Shown here: positions 9,026 through 20,134 of the stretch, piece after piece
Numbering within the stretch: position 1 is the stretch's first letter
How the letters are laid out: each line of letters starts with the position of its first letter
The notes under the pieces: model-generated
The model's database searches: none
The model's input: only the letters and a program-made list of their open reading frames with translations
What the model was told of the DNA's origin: nothing
Program-made: the position numbers and the translations under genes
Assembly (NCBI RefSeq): GCF_003116015.1
Contig: NZ_LGQZ01000049.1
Location: 1-39,293, forward strand
Source of the DNA: Azospirillum sp. TSO22-1
Lineage (GTDB): Bacteria > Pseudomonadota > Alphaproteobacteria > Azospirillales > Azospirillaceae
DNA: 39,293 nucleotides
Reading direction: 5' to 3'

Positions 9026-9065
9026 CGCTTTTCCCCCTGGGCCGTGGCGTCGGGGGCAAGCGTTC

Positions 9066-9194
9066 ACACGGATTGCACGGATCGAGGCGCGGGATTTCAC
9101 GGATCTCTTCGTCCGTGCCCGACGGTAGCCGGCGGAGCGCCGCAGGCATGAAAAAATCCGTGTAATCCGTGCCGCCAATCCGTGTAATCCGTGT
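9066..9194. repeat. Palindromic REP/MITE-like element between lptE and holA
   Basis: Four copies of an ATCCGTG-based unit are arranged symmetrically. Outer arms at 9066-9082 and 9178-9194 are inverted with 16 of 17 matches. An inner left arm lies at 9094-9104 and an inner right unit at 9156-9171. Between them is a GC-rich core with a CGGCGGAGCGCCG-type palindrome near 9130-9143. There is no ORF inside. The composition differs from the flanking genes. It resembles non-autonomous REP/BIME or MITE repeats scattered in many genomes. Confidence 0.7.
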
Positions 9195-9245
9195 CGATGT
9201 TGCCTCGGCCGCGGCCGTCGGCACTTCCAGCAGGCGCCCCGCCCC

Positions 9246-10268
9246 ATGAAGCTCCAAGGCAAGGCCATCGACGCGTTCCTGAAGCACCCCGACCCGAAGG
9301 TCCGGGCGGTGCTTCTCTACGGCCCCGACGCCGGTCTGGTGCGCGACCGCGCCGACACGCTCGGCAGGACCGTCTGCCCCGATCTCAACGACCCGTTCCG
9401 CGTCGCCGATTTCCTCGGCAAAGCGCTGGTCGACGACCCGGCCCGGCTCGCCGACGAGGCTGCGGCGATGGCGCTGACCGGTGGGCGGCGCCTGATCCGC
9501 GTGCGCGACGCCGAGGACGTGACCACCACCGCCTTCACCGCCTTCCTCAAGGACCCGCCGCCCGGCGACAGCCTGGTGGTGGCCGAGGCCGGCGACCTGT
9601 CGAACCGCTCGCGCCTGCGCGCCCTGTTCGAGGGCGCCGACGCCGGCGCCGCCATCCCCTGCTACGTGGAGGAGGAGGCGTCGCTCGGCCGCGTCATCGC
9701 CGACCTGCTCTCCGCGCAGGGCCTGTCGGCCGATGTCGACGCGCTGACTTTCCTGGCCGGCAACCTCGTCGGCGACCGCCTCGTCGCGCGTGGCGAGATC
9801 GAGAAGCTGGCCGTCTACATGGGTACGGAAAAGCGCGTAACGCTGGAACACGCCCAGGCCAGCGTCGGCGACTCCGCCGCGCTCGACATGGATGAGCCGG
9901 TGTGGGCCGCCGCCGACGGCGATTTCGCCGCGCTCGATCGCGCGCTCGCCCGCCTGTTCGCCGAGGGCATGAGCCCGGTACCGATCCTGCGCGCCACCCA
10001 GCGCCACTTCCAGCGCCTGCAGCTGATCGGCTCGCAGGTCGCAGCCGGCAAGTCGCCGGAGACGGCGGTCGACGCGGTGCGCCCGCCGGTGTTCTTCAAG
10101 CTGCGCCCGCGCCTGGTCAACCAGGCCCGGCGCTGGACGCCCAACCTGGTGCGCGCCGCGCTGGAGCGTCTGGTCGACGCCGAGGCCGACTGCAAGCGCA
10201 CCAACATGCCCGACCAGACCATCTGCGCCCGCGTGCTGTTCCAGCTGGCATCGCTGGCGCGGCGATAG
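9246..10268 (+). CDS. holA: DNA polymerase III subunit delta
   Basis: This 340-residue protein has the HolA layout. It is the clamp-loader subunit that opens the beta sliding clamp. The N-terminal AAA-like domain begins with AVLLYGPDAGLVRDRA, a degenerate Walker A typical of delta, which does not hydrolyse ATP. The family segment FFKLRPRLVNQARRWTPNLVRAALERLVDAEADCK lies in the C-terminal collar domain. The end (DQTICARVLFQLASLARR) is also family-like. ATG at 9246 is preceded by a weak ribosome site. It lies downstream of lptE as in most Proteobacteria, but 220 bp away because of the repeat element. Confidence 0.95.
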   Translation: MKLQGKAIDAFLKHPDPKVRAVLLYGPDAGLVRDRADTLGRTVCPDLNDPFRVADFLGKALVDDPARLADEAAAMALTGGRRLIRVRDAEDVTTTAFTAFLKDPPPGDSLVVAEAGDLSNRSRLRALFEGADAGAAIPCYVEEEASLGRVIADLLSAQGLSADVDALTFLAGNLVGDRLVARGEIEKLAVYMGTEKRVTLEHAQASVGDSAALDMDEPVWAAADGDFAALDRALARLFAEGMSPVPILRATQRHFQRLQLIGSQVAAGKSPETAVDAVRPPVFFKLRPRLVNQARRWTPNLVRAALERLVDAEADCKRTNMPDQTICARVLFQLASLARR

Positions 10269-10353
10269 GGGCGCGGCGACAGGCGGGGTCTTGGCAACGG
10301 CCCTCCGACGCGCGATCTATACCGGACAGGCTGGCGCGGGGTAGGGGAAGGGC

Positions 10354-11142
10354 ATGCTCGGACGTTTGCAGGCGGCCTTCATCGCCGTTCTCGGCGCGCT
10401 CGCCGGATCGGCGCACGCCGAAACGTGGCAGCTCACGTTCGAGGCCTACGGCGGTGGCCTGCCGCTGGCCACCGGCGGGCTGCGGCTGGCGATCGACGGC
10501 GGCAGGCAATACGACGCCAAGCTGGAGTCGGCCAACGCCTCCTGGTTCAACATGGTCACCCGCTTCCGCTACGACGCGGAGGCCGCCGGCACAGTGTCCA
10601 ACCCCTCCGTCGCCCCCGCGCGCTTCCGCGGCGAGCGCAATCTGCGCTCCAAGCGCGAGGTGACAGCGCTGAATTACGGCGGCGGCAGCGTGTCGGTGCA
10701 CACCGAGCCGCCGATGAACCCGGAAAAGGCGTCCCTGGTGCCCGAGGCTGTCCGCCGTGGCAGCGTCGACCCGCTCAGCGCCGGCATTGGCGTGGTGGTC
10801 ACCGCCGGCGGCCCGGCCGCCTGCACCGGCACCTACCCGGTCTACGACGGCCGCCGCCGCTACGACATCACCGCGAAACCCGCCGGCACCGAGATGCTGG
10901 AGCCCTCCAAACGCCGCATGGCCTCCGGCCTGGCGAAGCGTTGCGTGGTGTCGCTAAAGCCGATCGCCGGCTTCCAGGCCGACAAGGACCGCCCGAACCG
11001 CTTCTTCGTGGAAGGGCAGGAGCGGTCCGCCACCATCTGGTTCCTGCCGGTCAATGGCCGCACCATCCCGATCCAGGTGGAGGTGGAGACCGACTTCGGC
11101 AGCTTCTTCGTCCACACCACCGGCTTCACGGTCACGCCATAG
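10354..11142 (+). CDS. DUF3108 domain exported protein
   Basis: This 262-residue protein has a signal peptide (residues 1-22, ending SAHAE). The beta-rich mature domain matches DUF3108: an opening FEAYGGGLPLATGGLRLAIDGG segment, then FRGERNLRSKREVTALNYGGG and a mid-domain DPLSAGIGVVV segment. Cys pairs (ACTGTYPVYDGRRRYD and KRCVVSLKPIAGFQ) fit a periplasmic fold with a disulfide. The family is widespread in Proteobacteria and its role is unproven. The 85-bp gap after holA contains a weak TTGGCA, so it may have its own promoter. It converges on the methyltransferase gene with an 11-bp 3' overlap. Confidence 0.85.
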   Translation: MLGRLQAAFIAVLGALAGSAHAETWQLTFEAYGGGLPLATGGLRLAIDGGRQYDAKLESANASWFNMVTRFRYDAEAAGTVSNPSVAPARFRGERNLRSKREVTALNYGGGSVSVHTEPPMNPEKASLVPEAVRRGSVDPLSAGIGVVVTAGGPAACTGTYPVYDGRRRYDITAKPAGTEMLEPSKRRMASGLAKRCVVSLKPIAGFQADKDRPNRFFVEGQERSATIWFLPVNGRTIPIQVEVETDFGSFFVHTTGFTVTP

Positions 11143-11788
11143 CCCGGAACAGCGCCGCGCAGCCCACCAGCTCGACCGAATGCGCGGTGAACCGCGCCGC
11201 CAGCGCCGCATCCAGCGCCTCGACCGTATCCTCCTGATTGCAAAAGATGCCCTTACGGTTGTAAGCGGCCATCAGCCGCCGCGCCATCGCCGAGCGTGGC
11301 GCCGAGCCCTGCACCAGCGTTGCCCCGAACAGCACCGCGCCGTCGTTCATCAGCGGCCGCAGGTGGTCAAACACCACCGCCTTCTCCGCCATCGAGCCGG
11401 GCAGGCAGTGCAGCAGGTAGCACAGCCCCACCGAGTCGAAGCGCGGCCCGTCGAACGGGATCGGCTCCAGCACGTTGCGCCGATGGGCCTCCGGCGCGTA
11501 GCGCGCGACACGCCCCGACGCGTGCTCCAGGCAGTTCGGGTTGAGATCCATCAGCGCCAGCCGGGGAGCCGGGGAGGGGAAGCGGCAGTGATCGAGGAAC
11601 CACCCGGTCCCCACGCCGACGTCCAGGTGGTTGCCCGAGACGTTGGCGTCGTAAAGCGCCAGCAACCGCCCCGTCGGACACTTCCAGATCAGCGGGTTGG
11701 AGACGCCCAGCACCACGCCGTCGTACAGCAGCCGCAGCACGAGGCCACTGTAGACCGCTTGGCCCGCGTGAACCGCCTCGGCGCTCAC
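11132..11788 (-). CDS. Class I SAM-dependent methyltransferase
   Basis: This 218-residue single-domain protein has the SAM-binding motif I, LDVGVGTGWFLDHC, at about residues 54-67. An acidic motif II follows (LALMDLNPNCLEHA, with the ribose-binding Asp), then a motif-IV-like DSVGLCYLLHCLPGS. It resembles small-molecule or lipid methyltransferases (type 11/12 folds); the substrate is not evident. The start is GTG at 11786-11788, one base after the parB stop, so it is the last gene of the mnmE-parB operon. It is not part of the commonly conserved parAB neighbourhood and may be a lineage-specific addition. Confidence 0.85.
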   Translation of the reverse strand: MSAEAVHAGQAVYSGLVLRLLYDGVVLGVSNPLIWKCPTGRLLALYDANVSGNHLDVGVGTGWFLDHCRFPSPAPRLALMDLNPNCLEHASGRVARYAPEAHRRNVLEPIPFDGPRFDSVGLCYLLHCLPGSMAEKAVVFDHLRPLMNDGAVLFGATLVQGSAPRSAMARRLMAAYNRKGIFCNQEDTVEALDAALAARFTAHSVELVGCAALFRAMA

Positions 11789-11789
11789 C

Positions 11790-12674
11790 TCACTCGCCCC
11801 GGCCGAGCCGCCGCAGCACGTCGTCGAGCTGGTCGAGCGTCTGGTAGTGGATGGTGACCATACCGCGCTTGCCCTGCGGCGTGATCGAGACCTTCAGCCC
11901 GATGCTGGCGGAGATCTCGTCCTCCAGGTTCTGCAGGTCGATATCCTTGGCCGGCCCGTCGCCGCGCTTGGCCCCGCTGCCCTTGGCCGGCGCCTCGTCC
12001 TTGCGGACGAGGTCCTCGGTCTGGCGGACGTTGAGACCGCGCTTTACGACCTCGTGCGCCATCAGTTCCGGGTTCTCGACGGTCAGCAGCGCGCGGGCGT
12101 GGCCGGCGGTCAGCCGGCCGTCGTTGACCATGGTCTTGACCGGATCGGGCAGAGCCAGCAGGCGCAACATGTTGGCGACGTGGCTGCGGCTCTTGCCGAT
12201 GACCTTGGCGAGGTCTTCCTGGGTGTGCTCGAACTCGTCCATCAGGCGGCGGTAGCCCTCCGCCTCTTCCAGCGGCGTCAGATCGGCGCGCTGGATGTTC
12301 TCGATGAGCGCGATCTCCAGCGCCTCGCGGTCGTCCAGCTCGCGCACGACCACCGGCACCTCGGGCACGCCGGCCAGCTGCGCGGCGCGCCAGCGGCGCT
12401 CGCCGGCGATGATCTCGAACTGGTTGACGGCACCGCCCGGCACCCGACGGACCAGCAGCGGCTGCAGCACGCCCTTCTCGCGCACCGACTCGACAAGGCC
12501 CTTGATGGCTTCCTCGTCGAAGCGGCGGCGCGGCTGGTAGCGACCGGGCTGCAGGTACTCGATCGGCACCATCTTGGACAGCCGCACCTTGTCGACGGCG
12601 GCGTAGTCGTCGGTGTCCTCGCCGAACAGGGCGGAGAGGCCGCGGCCCAGGCTGCTGCGCTTGCCCTCGGACAT
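11790..12674 (-). CDS. parB: Chromosome partitioning protein ParB
   Basis: This 294-residue protein is a CTP-dependent DNA clamp that loads at parS and spreads to condense the origin region. Visible parts are an N-terminal ParA-stimulating segment (LGRGLSALFGED), the CTP-binding GERRWRAA box at residues 91-98 and IENIQRADLTPLEEAEGY. The helix-turn-helix (TQEDLAKVIGKSRSHVANMLRLL) and a C-terminal dimerisation domain ending DDVLRRLGRGE follow. Between the DNA-binding and dimer domains is a charged linker (KDEAPAKGSGAKRGDGPAKD). The ATG overlaps the parA stop by one base (TGATG). Three parS sites lie in the same window. Confidence 0.98.
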   Translation of the reverse strand: MSEGKRSSLGRGLSALFGEDTDDYAAVDKVRLSKMVPIEYLQPGRYQPRRRFDEEAIKGLVESVREKGVLQPLLVRRVPGGAVNQFEIIAGERRWRAAQLAGVPEVPVVVRELDDREALEIALIENIQRADLTPLEEAEGYRRLMDEFEHTQEDLAKVIGKSRSHVANMLRLLALPDPVKTMVNDGRLTAGHARALLTVENPELMAHEVVKRGLNVRQTEDLVRKDEAPAKGSGAKRGDGPAKDIDLQNLEDEISASIGLKVSITPQGKRGMVTIHYQTLDQLDDVLRRLGRGE

Positions 12675-13456
12675 CAGGCGGCCAGCCTCTTCTCACGGCG
12701 CAGCACTTCGCCGGCCAGGTTGATGTAGGCCTGCGCGCCGGGGCAGCGCATGTCGTAGATCAGCACCGGCTTGCCGTGCGACGGCGCCTCGGAGACCTTG
12801 ACGTTGCGCGGGATCACCGTCTCAAAGACCTTCTCGCCGAAGAAGCCGCGCACGTCGGCGGCGACCATGTCGGAGAGGTTGTTGCGCTTGTCGAACATGG
12901 TCAGGACGACGCCGTGGATGTCCAGGTTCGGGTTGAAGGTGCGCTTCACCCGCTCGATGGTGCGCACCAGATGGCTGAGACCCTCCAGGGCATAGAACTC
13001 GCACTGCAGCGGCACCATGACGGCGTTCGACGCCACCAGCGCGTTCAGCGTCAGCAGGCCAAGCGCCGGCGGGCAGTCGATCAGCACGAAGTCGTAGTCG
13101 AGCGCGCTGGCGGCCACCGCCTCGCGCAGCCGGAACTCGCGCTGCGCGGCACCGACCAGCTCGATCTCCGCGCCCGACAGCTCGACCGAGGAGGTGACGA
13201 TCCACAGGTTCGGCACGTTCGACTCGATGGCCGCCTTGTCGAGCGCCACACCGTCGAACAGCACGTCGTAGATACCGACGCTGCGCTTGGCGCGGGGAAT
13301 CCCCAGGCCGGTCGACGCGTTGCCCTGGGGATCGAGATCGATCACCAGGACGCGCTTGCCGATGGCGGCGAGCGCCGTGGCCAGATTGATGGCGGTCGTC
13401 GTCTTGCCGACGCCGCCCTTCTGGTTGGCGATGGCGATGACACGCGCGGAGGTCAT
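12674..13456 (-). CDS. parA: Chromosome partitioning ATPase ParA
   Basis: This 260-residue deviant Walker A ATPase forms a nucleoid-bound gradient that moves ParB-parS complexes. The deviant Walker A KGGVGKTT lies at residues 13-20, Walker A' is VIDLDPQGNAS, and Walker B is DYDFVLIDCPP. The start at 13454-13456 is chosen because translation then begins MTSARVIAIANQKGG as in orthologues, with a GAGG 7 nt upstream. A start 66 nt earlier exists but would run into rsmG and adds unconserved residues. It forms one operon with parB and rsmG. Confidence 0.97.
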   Translation of the reverse strand: MTSARVIAIANQKGGVGKTTTAINLATALAAIGKRVLVIDLDPQGNASTGLGIPRAKRSVGIYDVLFDGVALDKAAIESNVPNLWIVTSSVELSGAEIELVGAAQREFRLREAVAASALDYDFVLIDCPPALGLLTLNALVASNAVMVPLQCEFYALEGLSHLVRTIERVKRTFNPNLDIHGVVLTMFDKRNNLSDMVAADVRGFFGEKVFETVIPRNVKVSEAPSHGKPVLIYDMRCPGAQAYINLAGEVLRREKRLAA

Positions 13457-13502
13457 TGCAGCCTCGTGAGCCTGTTTTCGGGGAAAGGGGTGGATCGTGG
13501 AC

Positions 13503-14120
13503 TTAGACACGGACGATGCCACTCAGGCGCAGGATGGAACCGGAAGGGTCGGTGACGCTGTCGAAGCGTTCGGTGCGCATCTTCCAATATTTGGTGGAGT
13601 CCGTCAATTCGTCCTCCACATTTTGGCCCTTGAGGAACAGCGCCACACCATCCGCTGTGAGGAAGCGCGCACCCCAGTCCAGCAGGTCCGCCAGCGGCGC
13701 CAGCGCGCGGGCGGTCAGCACGTCGGCCTGGAGGCCTTGCACCGCCTCGATCCGCTTGGAATGCACGGTCACCGCGGCGCCGGTGGCCCGCGCCGCCTCG
13801 CGCAGAAAGGCGCCCTTGCGCACGTCGCTCTCGATCAGGTGCACCTCCGGCACGCCCAGGATCGCCAGCACCAGCCCTGGAAAACCGGCGCCGCTGCCAA
13901 GATCGACCAGCACCTTGGTCGACTCGGGCAACAGCGGATAAAGCTGCGCGGAGTCGAGGAAGTGCCGGCTCCAGGCGTCGTCCAACGTCTTCGGTCCGAC
14001 GAGGTTGATCGTCTTCTGCCACTTGCGCAGCAGCGCCTCGTAGACCGTCAAACGCTCCAGTGTTTCACGTGAAACACCGGTGGCCTTCCGGAAGCCCTCT
14101 GCGTCCAAACGCACCATCAC
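13503..14120 (-). CDS. rsmG: 16S rRNA (guanine527-N7)-methyltransferase RsmG
   Basis: This 205-residue methyltransferase modifies G527 in the 530 loop of 16S rRNA using SAM. The fold shows [28 protein letters not shown] at the N-terminus and motif [34 protein letters not shown] and an [18 protein letters not shown] segment follow, all family hallmarks. The start is GTG at 14118-14120, overlapping the mnmG stop by four bases (GTGA), and an internal ATG follows at the next codon. The coding sequence contains a perfect parS at 14061-14076, read as VSRETL. Confidence 0.96.
   Translation of the reverse strand: MMVRLDAEGFRKATGVSRETLERLTVYEALLRKWQKTINLVGPKTLDDAWSRHFLDSAQLYPLLPESTKVLVDLGSGAGFPGLVLAILGVPEVHLIESDVRKGAFLREAARATGAAVTVHSKRIEAVQGLQADVLTARALAPLADLLDWGARFLTADGVALFLKGQNVEDELTDSTKYWKMRTERFDSVTDPSGSILRLSGIVRV
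14061..14076. promoter_or_regulatory. parS site 1 (perfect), inside rsmG
   Basis: TGTTTCACGTGAAACA is a perfect 16-bp palindrome identical to the canonical chromosomal parS bound by ParB. It lies near the 5' end of rsmG, as in many bacteria. It is about 11.7 kb left of the perfect DnaA box. Confidence 0.96.
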
Positions 14121-15982
14121 GCCACCTTCGCGTCGCGGCGCTTCACGTGCCGCAGCAGCGCAACCAGCGCCGCGGGAGTCATGCCGGGGATGCGCGCCGC
14201 AGCGCCCAGCGTCGCCGGACGGACTTGCCGCAGCTTGGTGCGGATCTCGGTGGACAGGCTGCCCACCGCATCGACGTCCAGGTCGTCGGGCAGGGTGAGC
14301 GCCTCATCCTTGCGGAAGGCGCGGATGTCGGCCTCCTGCCGATCGAGGTAGCCGGCGTATTTGCCGTCGATCTCCAGCTGTTCGGCGACGTCGCCGGCTA
14401 TCTCGCTCAACTCCGGCCACACGCGGGTGAGGGACGGCAGGTCAATATCCGGATAGCGCAGCAGGTCGGCGGCGGAGCGGCGCACGCCGTCCTGGTTCAC
14501 CGCGATGCCCAACCGCACCAGTTCCGCCGGAGTCGCCTGCAGTGAGCGCACCAGAGTACGCGCGGCGACAAGCGCCGTCTCCTTGGCGCCGAACGCGTCA
14601 CGGCGAACCGAGCCGACGCAACCGATGGCCAACCCCTTCGGTGTCAGTCGCTGGTCGGCGTTGTCGGCGCGCAGCAGCAGCCGGTATTCGGCGCGCGAGG
14701 TGAACATGCGGTACGGCTCGTTGGTGCCGCGGGTGATGAGGTCGTCGATCAGCACGCCGATGTAGGCGTCGGCGCGGTCGAGAACGAACGTCTCCGCGGA
14801 GCCGCTCGCCGCCAGCGCCGCGTTGACGCCGGCCATCAGCCCTTGCGCCGCCGCTTCCTCGTAGCCGGTGGTGCCGTTGATCTGGCCGGCGAAGAACAGG
14901 CCCGGCGCGCGTTTGGTCTCGAGTGTCGACTTCAGTTCGCGCGGATCGATGAAATCGTACTCGATGGCGTAGCCGGGGCGCAGCATCACGGTGCGCTCCA
15001 GACCCGGCATGCTCCTCAGGACGCCGAGCTGCACGTCGCGGGGTAGGGAGGTGGAGATGCCGTTCGGGTAGACGGTGTTGTCGTCCAGCCCCTCCGGCTC
15101 CAGGAAAATCTGGTGCCGATCCTTGTCGGCGAAGCGCACCACCTTGTCCTCGATGGATGGGCAATAGCGCGGTCCGGTGCTCTGGATCTGCCCCGAGTAC
15201 ATCGGCGCCCGGTGCAGGTTTGCCCGGATGAGGTCGTGCGCCTCCGGTGTCGTCCAGGTGATGGCGCAGTCAACCTGCGGCGTGTCGATGCGGTCGGTCA
15301 GGTAGGAGAAGGGCGGGGGCGGAAGGTCGCCCGGCTGCTTCTCCAGCGCGGCCCAGTCGATGGTTTTGCCGTCGAGCCGCGGCGGTGTCCCGGTCTTCAG
15401 CCGGCCGAGCGGGAAGCCAAGCCTGGCGAGCGTGTCGGACAGCCCGAGCGCCGGCGCCTCGCCGACGCGGCCGGCGGGGATGGTCTCCTCGCCGATGTGG
15501 ATCAGGCCGCGCAGGAAGGTGCCGGTGGTCAGCACCACCGCGCCGGCCCGGATCGTCTCGCCGGCGCCGGTTACCACGCCGGTAACGCGTTGGTCGACGT
15601 CGACCGTGAGGTCCTCGGCGCCGCCGGCCTCGATGGCTAGGTTCTGCTGCGCCGTCAGGATCGCCTGCATGGCCTGCCGGTACAGTTTGCGGTCGGCCTG
15701 AGCGCGCGGGCCGCGGACAGCCGGGCCCTTGGAGCGGTTCAGGATGCGGAACTGGATGCCGCCCGCGTCGATGGCGCGCGCCATGACGCCGTCGAGCGCG
15801 TCGATCTCGCGCACGAGGTGTCCCTTCGCCAACCCGCCGATGGCCGGGTTGCACGACATCTCGCCGATGGTTTCGATCTTGTGGGTAAGCAGCAGCGTGC
15901 GCGCGCCCATACGCGCCGCCGCCGCCGCGGCTTCGCAACCCGCGTGGCCGCCGCCAACAACTATGACATCGAATGTCCGCAT
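14117..15982 (-). CDS. mnmG: tRNA U34 carboxymethylaminomethyl synthase subunit MnmG
   Basis: This 621-residue FAD protein (GidA) works with MnmE to install the carboxymethylaminomethyl group on wobble U34 of certain tRNAs. The FAD-binding [21 protein letters not shown] is at the N-terminus, followed by [24 protein letters not shown], the [14 protein letters not shown] segment and [11 protein letters not shown]-terminal helices include [25 protein letters not shown]. The Met at 15980-15982 is preferred because it gives [12 protein letters not shown]; upstream in-frame Mets (15994, 16027) would add non-conserved residues. It forms an operon with mnmE upstream and rsmG downstream. Confidence 0.97.
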   Translation of the reverse strand: MRTFDVIVVGGGHAGCEAAAAAARMGARTLLLTHKIETIGEMSCNPAIGGLAKGHLVREIDALDGVMARAIDAGGIQFRILNRSKGPAVRGPRAQADRKLYRQAMQAILTAQQNLAIEAGGAEDLTVDVDQRVTGVVTGAGETIRAGAVVLTTGTFLRGLIHIGEETIPAGRVGEAPALGLSDTLARLGFPLGRLKTGTPPRLDGKTIDWAALEKQPGDLPPPPFSYLTDRIDTPQVDCAITWTTPEAHDLIRANLHRAPMYSGQIQSTGPRYCPSIEDKVVRFADKDRHQIFLEPEGLDDNTVYPNGISTSLPRDVQLGVLRSMPGLERTVMLRPGYAIEYDFIDPRELKSTLETKRAPGLFFAGQINGTTGYEEAAAQGLMAGVNAALAASGSAETFVLDRADAYIGVLIDDLITRGTNEPYRMFTSRAEYRLLLRADNADQRLTPKGLAIGCVGSVRRDAFGAKETALVAARTLVRSLQATPAELVRLGIAVNQDGVRRSAADLLRYPDIDLPSLTRVWPELSEIAGDVAEQLEIDGKYAGYLDRQEADIRAFRKDEALTLPDDLDVDAVGSLSTEIRTKLRQVRPATLGAAARIPGMTPAALVALLRHVKRRDAKVA

Positions 15983-16042
15983 GCGCGGGACCATAGGGGA
16001 AGTGAGGGCGGGAGGTAAAGCCCCCACCGCTCTCCCCGTCAG

Positions 16043-16058
16043 TGTTTCACGTGAAACA
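16043..16058. promoter_or_regulatory. parS site 2 (perfect), between mnmG and mnmE
   Basis: A second perfect TGTTTCACGTGAAACA lies directly against the stop codon of mnmE (16059-16061), in the 76-bp gap before mnmG. It is about 2 kb from parS site 1 and about 9.7 kb from the perfect DnaA box. Confidence 0.96.
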
Positions 16059-17396
16059 TCACTTGCCGATGCAGAAGTCGCGGAAGATCACATCCAGCAG
16101 ATCCTCCACGTCGACCCGTCCGGTGATGCGACCGAGCGCCCGGCTCGCCAGCCGAACGTCCTCCGCCGCGAGTTCCGGCAGCGGCGCGATAAGCGCACGG
16201 GCGAGGGCGTCGCGGCATTCCTCCAGCGCAGCGCGATGACGCGCGCGGGTCAGGGCGGGGGCGCCGGTGCCAGCCATGCGGTCGGCGCTAAACGCTGCCA
16301 AACGTTCCTCCAACTCCTGCAGACCGACGCCGGTGCGCGCCGAAACGGGGAGGGCCAGAACGCCGTCAACGTCGATCGCAGCCGGGGCGAGGTCGGTCTT
16401 GTTCAACACCACCACCGTATCGGCGTCGATCAGGGCACGGGTCGCGGCGTCAAGCGGAGCCGTCGCGTCGAACACCGCGATCTTCACGTCGGCCTTGGCG
16501 GCGCGGTCGAGGGCGCGGCGGATGCCTTCCTCCTCGATCTCGTCGCCAGCCTCGCGCAGACCGGCGGTATCGGCCAGCACCACCGGGAAGCCACCGAGGT
16601 CCAGGTGCACCTCGATGACGTCGCGGGTGGTGCCGGCCCGGGCCGAGACGATGGCCGCCTCGCGCCGCGCCAGCGCGTTCAGCAGGCTCGATTTGCCGGC
16701 GTTCGGCGCGCCGACGATGGCGATGTGCAGCCCCTCGCGCAGACGCTCGCCGCGGCGGCCGTCGGCGAGATGGGCGTCGATCCCGGTGACCAGGGCTTCC
16801 AGCACCGGGCGCACCGCGTCGGCAACCCCCACCGGCAGGTCCTCGTCGGAGAAGTCGATGTCGGCCTCGATGTGCGCCAGGGCGCGGGTGAGGCGGTCCC
16901 GCCATCCCTCGTAGAGGCGGCCGAGCGCGCCCTCCATCTGGCGGAGCGCCTGGCGGCGTTGCGCGCTCGTCTCGGCGTCCACCAGATCGGCGAGCCCCTC
17001 GGCCGCGGTGAGGTCGAGCTTGCCGTTCTCGAAGGCGCGGCGGGTGAACTCGCCGGGCTCGGCGACGCGCAGGCCGGGCAGGGCACCCAGCGCCTCGATG
17101 ACACCGGCCACCACGGCGCGGCCACCGTGCAGGTGCAGCTCGCCGACATCCTCACCGGTGAAGCTGCGCGGGGCGGGGAACCACAGCACCAGGGCGTCGT
17201 CCAGCGCCTCGCCGGTGCGCGGGTCGCGCAGGGCACGCAGCCCGGCGAAGCGCGGCCGGGGCAGATCGTTTCCAGCCAACGCCTTGAGCGCCGAAGCCGT
17301 TTCCGACCCCGAAACGCGAACCACCGCCACACCGGCGCGGCCGGGGGCGGTGGCCAAGGCAAAAATGGTGGTGGCGAATATGGTGGTGGCAGTCAC
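16059..17396 (-). CDS. mnmE: tRNA modification GTPase MnmE
   Basis: This 445-residue protein is the K+-stimulated GTPase partner of MnmG. The N-terminal folate-binding domain includes [21 protein letters not shown]. Helical regions flank the G domain with P-loop [17 protein letters not shown]3 DTAG and G4 NKTD. The C-terminus ends FCIGK, with the essential Cys. The start is GTG at 17394-17396, two bases beyond the ferredoxin gene end. The first codons contain a 15-bp tandem duplication (TTIFA repeated), lengthening the N-terminus by five residues relative to most orthologues. Confidence 0.97.
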   Translation of the reverse strand: MTATTIFATTIFALATAPGRAGVAVVRVSGSETASALKALAGNDLPRPRFAGLRALRDPRTGEALDDALVLWFPAPRSFTGEDVGELHLHGGRAVVAGVIEALGALPGLRVAEPGEFTRRAFENGKLDLTAAEGLADLVDAETSAQRRQALRQMEGALGRLYEGWRDRLTRALAHIEADIDFSDEDLPVGVADAVRPVLEALVTGIDAHLADGRRGERLREGLHIAIVGAPNAGKSSLLNALARREAAIVSARAGTTRDVIEVHLDLGGFPVVLADTAGLREAGDEIEEEGIRRALDRAAKADVKIAVFDATAPLDAATRALIDADTVVVLNKTDLAPAAIDVDGVLALPVSARTGVGLQELEERLAAFSADRMAGTGAPALTRARHRAALEECRDALARALIAPLPELAAEDVRLASRALGRITGRVDVEDLLDVIFRDFCIGK

Positions 17397-17397
17397 C

Positions 17398-17757
17398 TCA
17401 GCCCCGCTGCTCGGACCGCAGCTCCTTCTGGTCGGGCTGGAGCATCAGGCGCTCGACCCGGCGGCCCTCGACGAGGTGGGTCTGCAGGATCTCGTCGATG
17501 TCGGCGGGGGAGTGGATCGTGTACCACACGCCCTCGGGATAGATGACGAGGGTCGGGCCCAGCTCGCAGCGGTCCAGGCAGCCGGCGGAATTGATGCGGA
17601 TGCGCGGCTCCAGCCCCAGTTCCTTGGAGCGGGCCTTCATGTACTCCCGGAGCTTTTCGGATCCCCGCTCGGCGCAGCTGCCGCGCTTGTGTCCGTCGGG
17701 GCGGCGGTTGGTGCAGGCGAAAACGTGGGCTTCAAAATAGAGTTTTGGATCGGTCAC
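17398..17757 (-). CDS. Thioredoxin-like [2Fe-2S] ferredoxin family protein
   Basis: This protein of about 119 residues shows the thioredoxin-like [2Fe-2S] pattern: FACTNRRPDGHKRGSC, then NSAGCLDRCELGPTLVIYPEGVWY, providing four Cys. The closest relatives are stand-alone (2Fe-2S) ferredoxins of the NuoE-like fold, presumed electron carriers or cluster donors. The start is taken as GTG at 17755-17757, giving V/MTDPKLYFEAHVFAC. It overlaps the upstream DUF6489 gene by four bases (GTGA) and has a GGAAAG ribosome site. A longer frame exists but runs antisense-like through the DUF6489 gene. It is immediately followed by mnmE. Confidence 0.88.
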   Translation of the reverse strand: MTDPKLYFEAHVFACTNRRPDGHKRGSCAERGSEKLREYMKARSKELGLEPRIRINSAGCLDRCELGPTLVIYPEGVWYTIHSPADIDEILQTHLVEGRRVERLMLQPDQKELRSEQRG

Positions 17758-18011
17758 TTCTTTCCGTCTCCTCCGGCGCCCATGGCCGAGGCCATCTGCG
17801 TCCAGAAAATCTTCTGTATCTGCTCGAAGCCCTGGATGCCCGCGGGCAGCCACGTCTTCAGCGCGGTTTCCGGGTCCATCGCGTGCAGCCCGGCGAGCGT
17901 GCGGTCCTGCACCTCGCGCATCAGCACGTCCTGCATGGGCTTCACGTCCGGCAGGCCCAGGAACGTCCGCGCCTCCTCCGGCGTGCAGTCCACATCGATG
18001 GTGATCTTCAT
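17754..18011 (-). CDS. DUF6489 family protein
   Basis: This 85-residue acidic protein begins MKITIDVDCTPEEARTFLGLPDV, a pattern conserved in small alphaproteobacterial proteins of the DUF6489 type. It continues through a helical QDVLMREVQDRTLAGL segment to a Gly/Lys-rich tail. The start at 18009-18011 is supported by a GGAG about 6 nt upstream; an upstream in-frame ATG would add 11 unconserved residues. It overlaps the ferredoxin gene by 4 bp, which argues for coupled translation. No biochemical role is known. Confidence 0.8.
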   Translation of the reverse strand: MKITIDVDCTPEEARTFLGLPDVKPMQDVLMREVQDRTLAGLHAMDPETALKTWLPAGIQGFEQIQKIFWTQMASAMGAGGDGKK

Positions 18012-18120
18012 CGACTCCGTCCTCTTTCCTGGGTCAAGTCCCACTATACAGATAGGAAGCCCTGGCGCAACGCCACCTCCGTGCCATCCTTAGTGCTGGA
18101 ACAAGACCGGAAGGCGCACG

Positions 18121-20130
<2,010 letters not shown>

Positions 20131-20134
20131 TCCC

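Noticed and set aside
9066..9194. Possible CRISPR array
   Set aside because: The units are inverted and unequally spaced with no spacers of constant length, and there are no cas genes nearby.
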